From Actinomycetes bacterium (GTDB lineage Bacteria > Actinomycetota > Acidimicrobiia > Acidimicrobiales > Palsa-688), in NCBI GenBank assembly GCA_021816565.1, contig JAKAXN010000039.1, positions 1-20,990 on the forward strand: 20,990 bases of DNA. Direction: 5' to 3'. The notes below the pieces were generated by a model. That model worked only from the letters and a program-made list of their open reading frames with translations. It was not told the DNA's origin and did not search any database. This document shows, in pieces, positions 7,301-12,889 of this stretch (its first letter is position 1; each line of letters begins with the position of its first letter). The translations under genes were made by a program, and so were the position numbers.

Positions 7301-7383
7301 CGGCGCCTCCTTTCCCTGCGGTCGGTACTGACAACTGTCTAATCCGCCCGTAGCGCCCGGGCCAGCGAATATCGGCCAGCCCG

Positions 7384-7389
7384 TAGGAT
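7384..7389 (+). promoter_or_regulatory. Candidate -10 for a leaderless thioesterase transcript
   Basis: TAGGAT fits the actinobacterial TANNNT -10 pattern and ends 7 bases before ATG 7397, which would place transcription start at the A of the ATG. No Shine-Dalgarno sequence precedes this ATG, consistent with leaderless expression. Confidence 0.45.
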
Positions 7390-7396
7390 CGGCGCG

Positions 7397-8155
7397 ATGA
7401 CGGCGCACGGACCTGCAGCACCGGGGGTGGAGATGCCGGCGCCGGGCCCCGGCCGGGTGTTCCGCTCGCGGCGCCCGGTGCGCCTGGCCGACGTCGAACC
7501 GTCCGGCCGGGTCCGCTTCGACGCGGTGGCCCGCTACCTGCAGGACGTGGCCACCGACGACGTGCGCGACGCCGGGGTGGAGGACGCCGTCGCCTGGGTG
7601 GTCCGCCGGACCACCATCGCGGTGGGTCGCCGGCCGGCCTACGGGGAGCACCTCGAGTTGGCGACGTGGTGCTCGGGTACCGGCTCGGCGTTGGCCGAGC
7701 GGCGCACCTCGATCCGCAGCGACGGCGGCGGGTGGGTGGAGGCGGTGTCGCTGTGGGTCAGCCTTGAGCGCTCCACCTTCCGCCCGGTGTCCCTGGACGG
7801 CCCCCACTTCGATCCCTACCGGGAGGCGGCCGGCAGCCGGCGGGTGCGGGCCCGGTTCGTGGTGCCCGGACCCCCCGACGGTGCCGGACCCGGCCGGCCC
7901 TGGCCGCTCCGCCGATCCGACATCGACATGTTCTCGCACGTGAACAACGTGGTGGCCTGGACGGCCGTGGAGGAGGCGGCGACCGCCAGGACGGACGGCC
8001 GGGCCCTGGTCTGGGGCCAGGTCGAGTACCGCCGGGCCATCGAGCCGCACGAGACGCCGGTCGTCACCGCCGCCCCGCTCGACGGGGCCGTGGGGGTGTG
8101 GCTCCTCGGCGGCGACGGCGCCCCGTCGGTCAGCGCCCGGCTGGGGGCCGGCTGA
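7397..8155 (+). CDS. Acyl-ACP thioesterase-like double hot-dog protein
   Basis: The 252-residue protein carries two hot-dog halves. The first (about 20-140) has RRPVRLADVEPSGRVRFDAV and the helix segment ARYLQDVATDDVRDAG, characteristic of the FatA/FatB-like bacterial acyl-ACP thioesterase family. The second (about 150-250) holds DIDMFSHVNNVVAW, with D177, H181, V182, N183 and N184 at the usual active-site helix. The family hydrolyses acyl-ACP thioesters to release free fatty acids in the cytoplasm; chain length cannot be read from sequence. The start at ATG 7397 is supported by the TAGGAT seven bases upstream; ATG 7433 is possible. The 3' end overlaps the convergent MarR gene by 26 bases, and the two may be functionally linked. 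Confidence 0.85.
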   Translation: MTAHGPAAPGVEMPAPGPGRVFRSRRPVRLADVEPSGRVRFDAVARYLQDVATDDVRDAGVEDAVAWVVRRTTIAVGRRPAYGEHLELATWCSGTGSALAERRTSIRSDGGGWVEAVSLWVSLERSTFRPVSLDGPHFDPYREAAGSRRVRARFVVPGPPDGAGPGRPWPLRRSDIDMFSHVNNVVAWTAVEEAATARTDGRALVWGQVEYRRAIEPHETPVVTAAPLDGAVGVWLLGGDGAPSVSARLGAG

Positions 8156-8723
8156 CCCTGGGCAGCCCGGCGCCCGGCGGCGACCCGGGAGCGGCTCCGG
8201 GCCCGTCGCCGGGACCGGCCAGGGTCTCCAGCACGTCCATCCAGGCCTCGATCTGGGCGTCGCTGAGCCGGTCGAACAGCGTTCGGGCGGCCCGCCGCTG
8301 GGCCTCCAGGTACTTGGCTGCCACCCGGCGGCCCTGGTCGGTGAGCACCAGGCGCACCACCCGCCGGTCGCCGGCGTCGTGCTCGCGCTCGGCCAGGCCA
8401 TGAGCCACCAGCCGGTCGGCGAGCACGCTGGTCGTGGCCCCCACCACCCCGAGGGCGGCCGCCAGCTGCCGCATGCTCATCCCCCCGCCCCGGAGCAGGG
8501 CCAGGGCCCGCAGCTGATGGGCCGTCACCGCCGAGAACTGGGCCCGCAGGTCCGGGGGCACCGATGACTCCATCCGGGCCCGGATCTGGGGCCGCAGCTC
8601 CAGGTACCGCTCTATGGCTCTGTCCCGGCCGTTGGACCGCCGGGGCGCGGCCGCACCACGGCGGACCCCGCCGCTGCGGGATCCTCCGGCCCGGTGGGGG
8701 CCGCCGCCTGAAGGCTCACCCAT
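8130..8723 (-). CDS. MarR family transcriptional regulator
   Basis: Starting at ATG 8723, the 197-residue protein has a disordered Gly/Arg-rich N-terminus of about 40 residues and then a MarR winged-helix domain. HTH helices are MSMRQLAAALGVVGATTSVLADRL, here read from position 8480 downward, followed by a wing with DAGDRRVVRLVLTDQGR. The C-terminal helices (AARTLFDRLSDAQIEAWMDV) form the dimer region. Such regulators are usually repressors released by small ligands. The frame reaches 8813 upstream, but ATG 8723 is preceded by a TACAAT -10 six bases away, and a 19-bp palindrome sits just upstream, so leaderless and autoregulated expression is likely. The tail overlaps the thioesterase gene by 26 bases. 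Confidence 0.88.
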   Translation of the reverse strand: MGEPSGGGPHRAGGSRSGGVRRGAAAPRRSNGRDRAIERYLELRPQIRARMESSVPPDLRAQFSAVTAHQLRALALLRGGGMSMRQLAAALGVVGATTSVLADRLVAHGLAEREHDAGDRRVVRLVLTDQGRRVAAKYLEAQRRAARTLFDRLSDAQIEAWMDVLETLAGPGDGPGAAPGSPPGAGLPRVSRPPAGR

Positions 8724-8729
8724 ATCCCG

Positions 8730-8757
8730 ATTGTACGACAAGCGAAAGGTTTGCTTG
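8730..8757 (-). promoter_or_regulatory. marR promoter with overlapping palindromic operator
   Basis: The minus strand reads TACAAT at 8735-8730, 6 bases before ATG 8723. At 8739-8757 lies CAAGCGAAAGGTTTGCTTG. Its arms are CAAGCnAA and TTnGCTTG, a 19-bp partial palindrome of the size bound by MarR dimers, covering the -35/-10 spacer. The local AT content is far higher than in the flanks. Autorepression is the natural inference. Confidence 0.5.
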
Positions 8758-8790
8758 GCGAAGCTTATGTGGGATTTTGCCACTCCTACG

Positions 8791-8840
8791 GTCACTCGCC
8801 GCGCGCATCTCACGCAGAGTGACGCGACTGCGGGTTACTG
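8791..8840. promoter_or_regulatory. Three GTNACT half-sites upstream of the TetR-like gene
   Basis: GTCACTC (8791-8797), GAGTGAC (8817-8823) and GTTACTG (8834-8840) are alternately oriented half-sites. The first two are perfect 7-bp inverted copies. They occupy the promoter-proximal part of the 131-base divergent region and could bind the TetR-like regulator encoded just downstream. No clear -10 or -35 for the plus strand is visible. Confidence 0.3.
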
Positions 8841-8854
8841 GCCTTCGAGGGAAT

Positions 8855-9622
8855 ATGGTTCGCCCGGTGAGGATGACCAGGACCGAGCTCAAGGAGCTCC
8901 TGCTGGCCACCGGCCTGGAGATGCTGAAAGAGGAAGGGCTGGCCACCGGAGCCGAGCGACTGACCTTCAAGCGCGTCTTCGACCGGGTACAGGAGGAGAC
9001 CGGTATCCGGGTGACCAACGCCTCGGTGATCCGCCGCATCTGGCGCGACAACGAGGACTACCAGGGCGATGTGCTCAGCCTGGCGGTCAGCGACGAGAAC
9101 GCCGACGAGTTGCAGGCGGCCCTGAAGAAGGCGGACCAGGTTCTGAAGAAGGCCGATCTGTCGTCGCCGGAGGGCCGGCGGAGCGCGGTCACGGAGCTGT
9201 GCCGGGTGGCCGGCGGGGCCCACGCCGACGCTCTGTCCCAGTCCCGCACCTGGCACCTGTTCGTCGGCACCTGGGGCAACATCGCCTCCCGGCCCGACGA
9301 CGAGTGGGACGATCGGGTGACCGGCGCGGCCCAGGCCACCTACACCGCCCTCACCGACCGGCTGGCCGGGGTCATCGAGGGTTTCATGGCGGTGCTGGGC
9401 CTGCGCCTGCGACCCGGGCTCACCATGCAGCAGCTCGCTCTGGCGGTGGTGTCGCTGTCGGAGGGGTGCGCCCTCAGGGACCGCATCGACCCGGCCAGCA
9501 CCCGCAAGATCCGCCTGCCGAGCGGCCCGGGCGGCCGCCGTCAGGAGTGGCGCCTCTTCTCCATCGGCTTCGAAGCCCTGGTTTGGCACTTCGCGGAGCT
9601 GGACCCGGACTTCACCGGCTGA
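8855..9622 (+). CDS. TetR/AcrR-like transcriptional regulator (atypical HTH)
   Basis: From ATG 8855 the product has 255 residues. Residues 6-75 read like a TetR DNA-binding domain: helix 1 TELKELLLATGLEMLKEEGL, a later RVTNASVIRRIWRDNEDYQG corresponding to 'G-s--tlY-hF--Ke'. The segment between (AERLTFKRVFDRVQEETGI) is longer than usual and IRRIW replaces the common LYRHF. The rest (about 80-255) is helical and would be the ligand/dimer domain. ATG 8873 is an alternative start, and the frame extends upstream to 8564 only as antisense to marR. It is divergent from marR, sharing a 131-base control region. The assignment rests on pattern rather than a search. Confidence 0.65.
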   Translation: MVRPVRMTRTELKELLLATGLEMLKEEGLATGAERLTFKRVFDRVQEETGIRVTNASVIRRIWRDNEDYQGDVLSLAVSDENADELQAALKKADQVLKKADLSSPEGRRSAVTELCRVAGGAHADALSQSRTWHLFVGTWGNIASRPDDEWDDRVTGAAQATYTALTDRLAGVIEGFMAVLGLRLRPGLTMQQLALAVVSLSEGCALRDRIDPASTRKIRLPSGPGGRRQEWRLFSIGFEALVWHFAELDPDFTG

Positions 9623-9763
9623 CGGGCATCCGGCGGGCGCACCGGCCCCGGGACTGCCCGCCCGGCGCGGGGTGCCATGATCGTGAGGTGCGAACATCTG
9701 ATGTGACCGGGCCGGCGGAGCCCGGGACGGCTTGATCCGGCCCGTTCGCTGGAGCGCGGGCTG
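9623..9763 (+). promoter_or_regulatory. Intergenic region before the phosphatase-KaiB gene
   Basis: Downstream of the TetR-like stop, GGCGGGC (9632-9638) and GCCCGCC (9656-9662) could form a weak terminator hairpin. CATGAT at about 9676-9681 resembles a -10 and lies 6 bases before GTG 9688, which opens a 15-codon frame ending at TGA 9735. That could be a short leader peptide or chance. GGAG at 9751-9754 lies 9 bases before ATG 9764 and is the likely ribosome binding site of the next gene. An in-frame TGA at 9704 excludes a longer form of that gene. Confidence 0.3.
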
Positions 9764-10837
9764 ATGCCCGGGCTGTGGCGGTCCTCCGCCAACCGGATCC
9801 AGTCGGTGGCGGTGGAGGTGTGCTGGAGACCGGCGCAGGGGGAGACCTCGGGCGACTTCCACGACATGGTCGACCTGCGCGACGGGCGGGTGGCCGTCAT
9901 CCTGGGCGACGCCCCGGCGTCGGGGCCCGCCGCGGCCGAGCTGGGCGAGGAGCTGCGCTTCGAGCTGCGCCGGGCCCTGCGCCACGCCCCCCAGGGACCG
10001 GACCTGCTGCGTCCGCTCGATGAGCTGCTCGGATCCCGAGGGGTGGACAAGATCGCCACGGTGGTCTGCGTAGTGCTCGACCCGGTGGCCCGGCGGGCGG
10101 ATGTGATCAACGCCGGGCACCTGCCCATCGTGGCCGCCACCGGATCGGAGGCCCGCTTCCTGGAGGAGCGGGTGGACCCCCCGCTGGGGGTGGCCACCCC
10201 CCGACGGGCCATCACCTACGACCTGGGCGAGGACAGCGCCCTGTTCATGTTCACCGACGGGCTGGTGGAGCGGCGGGGGGCGTCGCTGACCGACGGCCTG
10301 TCCGTGGCCCTGGACGTGGCCCGGGGCATGACCGGGGCGGCGGCCAGCGCCGCCGAGCTGGCCCGGCGGGCCACCGAGCGGCTGGGCCAGCCCGACGACG
10401 ACGCCACCGCCGTTTCGGTGCGGCTCCGCTCCCCCGAACCGTTCGACCGGACCACTCCCGGCTACCTGGAGGGGACCCGCCGCCCGTCCACCGGTTCCCG
10501 GCCCGCGACCGGAGAGCCGATCCGGCCGGTCCCACGGCCGGCCGCGCCGGCCCCGGTGGCCCTCCGGGTCTACCTGGACCCGCATGACCTGATGTCCATC
10601 CGGACCCAGCACGTGGTGGAGGCCATGGTCGAGCAGCTGTCGCCGTACCTGATGGTGGAGGTGGACTTCATCGACATCACCGCCTCCACGGGGCTGGCCG
10701 ACTCCGACGGGGTGCTCGCCGCGCCGACCGTGGTCCGCCTGCTGCCCCGGCCCGCCGTCCGGGTGGTGGGCGGCCTGCGCTCCCCAGCCGAGCTGGCCCG
10801 GGCCCTGCAACTCCCCTACTCCGAGGAGACCTACTGA
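9764..10837 (+). CDS. SpoIIE/PP2C-type Ser/Thr phosphatase fused to a C-terminal KaiB-like domain
   Basis: The 357-residue protein has two domains. Residues about 15-225 are a SpoIIE-type PP2C phosphatase with its metal-binding acidic motifs intact: SGDFHD (D31, D34), ILGDAPASG (D49), FTDGLVE (D165) and DDDATAVS (D211-213). An Arg/Pro-rich linker (about 228-262) leads to residues 265-350, which match KaiB: VALRVYLDP at the first strand, then VLAAPTVVRLLPRP and VRVVGGL, equivalent to KaiB '[22 protein letters not shown]', with the cis-Pro of the thioredoxin-like fold. No sensor domain precedes the phosphatase. KaiB-type domains bind KaiC, and the next gene, overlapping by one base (TGATG), encodes KaiC. 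I infer that KaiC state controls this phosphatase, whose natural substrate would be a phosphorylated STAS antagonist. SasA is the known precedent for a KaiB-like domain fused to an output enzyme. Confidence 0.88.
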   Translation: MPGLWRSSANRIQSVAVEVCWRPAQGETSGDFHDMVDLRDGRVAVILGDAPASGPAAAELGEELRFELRRALRHAPQGPDLLRPLDELLGSRGVDKIATVVCVVLDPVARRADVINAGHLPIVAATGSEARFLEERVDPPLGVATPRRAITYDLGEDSALFMFTDGLVERRGASLTDGLSVALDVARGMTGAAASAAELARRATERLGQPDDDATAVSVRLRSPEPFDRTTPGYLEGTRRPSTGSRPATGEPIRPVPRPAAPAPVALRVYLDPHDLMSIRTQHVVEAMVEQLSPYLMVEVDFIDITASTGLADSDGVLAAPTVVRLLPRPAVRVVGGLRSPAELARALQLPYSEETY

Positions 10838-12285
10838 TGGCAACACATCCCGAGAGCACCGATCGGGTGGAGGTGGGGATCCCCGGGCTCGAAATGGTCA
10901 CCCACGGCGGCATGCCCCGGGGCCAGCTCTCACTGGTCACCGGCACCGCCGGTTCGGGCAAGACGGTCTTCGCCACGCAGTTCCTGGCCAGCGGCATACC
11001 CGCCGGGGAGACCGGGGTGTTCGTCACCTTCGAGGAGCGGCCGGAGAGCATCCGGCACAACATGCGCTCCCTGGGCTGGGACATCGGGGCGTGGGAGGCG
11101 GCCGGCCAGTGGGCGTTCGTGGACGCCTCCCCCCGGAGCCAGATGGAGACGGTCTTCACCGGCGACGACTACGGGCTGGGCCCGCTGCTGGCCCGCATCA
11201 CCCAGGCGGTGGCCCGGGTGGGGGCCCGGCGGGTGGCCATCGACTCGGTGGGCGCGTTGGTGACCCAGTTCGACCGGGTGGCGCCGGCCCGACAGGCCCT
11301 GTTCCGCCTGGCCGACGCCCTCCACGACGCCGGGGTCACGACGGTGGTGACGGCGGAGCGGACCGATGACTACGGACCGATCTCCCACCTGGGATTCGAG
11401 GAGTTCGTCGCCGACAACGTCATCATCCTGCGCAACGCCCTGACGCGCGAGAAACGCCGGCGCACCATCGAGATCCTGAAGATGCGCGGCGGGCCGCACC
11501 GCAAGGGTGAGCACCTCTTCACCCTCCTGCCGGGTGAGGGCATCGTGGTGGTGCCGGTTGCGGTCGACCCGATCGACTACGCCACATCCGAGCGCCGTCT
11601 GAGCTGCGGGGTGGCCGAGCTCGACGCCATGCTTAACGGCGGGCTGTTCGAGAAGTCCCTGTGGCTGGTGGCCGGCTCCACAGGAACCGGCAAGTCGATG
11701 CTGGCCGCCCTCTTCGCCGCCGGCGGGGTGCAGGCCGGTCAGAGGTCCCTGCTGCACTCGTTCGAGGAGAGCCATGACCAGCTGATCCGCAACGGCCGGA
11801 ACTGGGGCCTGGACCTGGCCGCCATGGAGAAGGCCGGGCAGCTGAGAATCGTGGCCGAGGCACCGGAGTCGGCGTCGCTCGAGGACCACCTGCAGCGGGT
11901 GAAGAAGGCCATCGACGACTTCCGCCCGGACCGGGTCGCCATCGACAGCCTGACCGCCCTGCAGCGCGTCGCCACGGTCAACAGCTTCCGGGATTACGTC
12001 ATCGGCCTCACGCTGCACATCAAGTGGCAGTCCCTGGTCGGACTGGTCACCAGCAGCTCCAGGGACTTCCTGGGCTCGGAGACCTCCAGCGAGCTGCACG
12101 TGTCGACCATCAGCGACGTCATCACCCTGCTGCACTACGTGCCGATGGGGGGTGAGCTGCGGCGCGGGGTGCAGGTGCTGAAGATGAGGGGATCCGATCA
12201 CGACAAGTCGGTCCGGGAGTTCCGCATCTCCGGCACCGGGATGGAGGTGGCCGACCCGTTCCCCGACATCAACCATCTGATCTGA
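10837..12285 (+). CDS. kaiC: KaiC family circadian-clock-type ATPase, two RecA domains
   Basis: The 482-residue protein has tandem KaiC domains. CI (about 10-245) has Walker A GTAGSGKT (36-43) and catalytic Glu pair E66-E67. CII (about 250-480) has Walker A GSTGTGKS (280-287) and E310-E311. In CII, ELHVSTISD places S423 and T424 at the cyanobacterial autophosphorylation sites S431/T432, with S418 at T426. KaiC hexamers autophosphorylate, autodephosphorylate and slowly hydrolyse ATP. The protein stops at DPFPDINHLI, about 30 residues before the end of cyanobacterial KaiC, so the A-loop and KaiA-binding tail are missing, matching the absence of kaiA here. Translation is coupled to the phosphatase-KaiB gene (TGATG). 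A partner-switching ATPase gene follows on the same strand. Two-domain RadA or RAD55-like proteins are less likely given the conserved ST pair. Confidence 0.93.
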   Translation: MATHPESTDRVEVGIPGLEMVTHGGMPRGQLSLVTGTAGSGKTVFATQFLASGIPAGETGVFVTFEERPESIRHNMRSLGWDIGAWEAAGQWAFVDASPRSQMETVFTGDDYGLGPLLARITQAVARVGARRVAIDSVGALVTQFDRVAPARQALFRLADALHDAGVTTVVTAERTDDYGPISHLGFEEFVADNVIILRNALTREKRRRTIEILKMRGGPHRKGEHLFTLLPGEGIVVVPVAVDPIDYATSERRLSCGVAELDAMLNGGLFEKSLWLVAGSTGTGKSMLAALFAAGGVQAGQRSLLHSFEESHDQLIRNGRNWGLDLAAMEKAGQLRIVAEAPESASLEDHLQRVKKAIDDFRPDRVAIDSLTALQRVATVNSFRDYVIGLTLHIKWQSLVGLVTSSSRDFLGSETSSELHVSTISDVITLLHYVPMGGELRRGVQVLKMRGSDHDKSVREFRISGTGMEVADPFPDINHLI

Positions 12286-12412
12286 GGGGGGACGCCGTAG
12301 TAGAGGTGGAACCGGCGGGAGCGGCTCAGGAACTGTGAGGTTTCGCCGCCCTCCGGGTAGGCTCGTTGTGTCTCGTTCGTGAAATACGGGGTGTCGGTGC
12401 TGGTGATGACCC
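12286..12412 (+). promoter_or_regulatory. Intergenic region with candidate promoter for the RsbW-like gene
   Basis: The 127 bases after kaiC hold GGGTAG at 12355-12360, continuing as TAGGCT (12358-12363), the best -10 candidates. GTTT at 12340-12343 resembles the SigB-type -35, but its 11-base spacing to GGGTAG is shorter than usual. I see no terminator hairpin and no good ribosome binding site before ATG 12413, so the gene could be read from kaiC or from its own promoter. Confidence 0.3.
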
Positions 12413-12886
12413 ATGGATGACTGCCTGGAGCTGGAGAGCGATCCCCGCATGGTGACCGCCGCCCGGCGGTTCGTCCGTGACCGGCTGACGTCGTGGGAGG
12501 CCACCGATCACCTGGAGCCGGTCGTGCTCGTCACCAGCGAGCTGATCACCAACGCCATCCTGCACGCCCGCACGGCCATCCAGCTGCGGCTGGCGGTGGA
12601 GGGGACGACGGTCCGGGTCGAGGTCTACGACGAGAACTCCCGGCTGCCGGTGCAGGCCGCCTGCCCGCCCGACGCGACCAGCGGGCGGGGTCTGGCGCTG
12701 GTCTCCCGCCTGGCCACCGCCTGGGGTATCGAGAACCGCGGTGACGGCAAGGTGGTGTGGGCCGAGCTCGGGCCGCCCCGACCGGAGGAGACCCCCGATG
12801 ACTGCGTCGACCTGTCGGGGGTCAACACCGTGGACCAGGCGTTCCGCCACATCGAGCGCAGCGACTCCGACCCGGCCAGCCACTGA
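12413..12886 (+). CDS. RsbW-type ATP-binding protein (HATPase_c_2, anti-sigma kinase-like)
   Basis: This 157-residue protein is a GHKL ATPase of the RsbW/SpoIIAB class common in actinobacteria. The N-box is ELITNAILHARTAIQLRL (about 43-60), the G1-like segment is VEVYDENSRLP (about 71-81), and the G2-like segment is TSGRGLALVSRLATAWGIE (about 90-108). It ends with an acidic extension of about 30 residues (DDCVDLSGVNTVDQAFRHIE) not usual for the family. Relatives bind a sigma factor and phosphorylate a STAS antagonist, which a SpoIIE-type phosphatase then dephosphorylates. Such a phosphatase is two genes upstream, fused to KaiB. No sigma factor or STAS gene is in the window, so the kinase/anti-sigma role is inferred. 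Its stop is 3 bases from the stop of the convergent VWA gene. Confidence 0.88.
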   Translation: MDDCLELESDPRMVTAARRFVRDRLTSWEATDHLEPVVLVTSELITNAILHARTAIQLRLAVEGTTVRVEVYDENSRLPVQAACPPDATSGRGLALVSRLATAWGIENRGDGKVVWAELGPPRPEETPDDCVDLSGVNTVDQAFRHIERSDSDPASH

Positions 12887-12889
12887 GCC

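Noticed and set aside
8810..10846. 678-residue minus-strand open frame
   Set aside because: It lies opposite the TetR-like and phosphatase-KaiB genes, whose motifs are unmistakable; the composition is shadow-like.
10930..12504. 524-residue minus-strand open frame
   Set aside because: Antisense to kaiC, with no recognisable motif.
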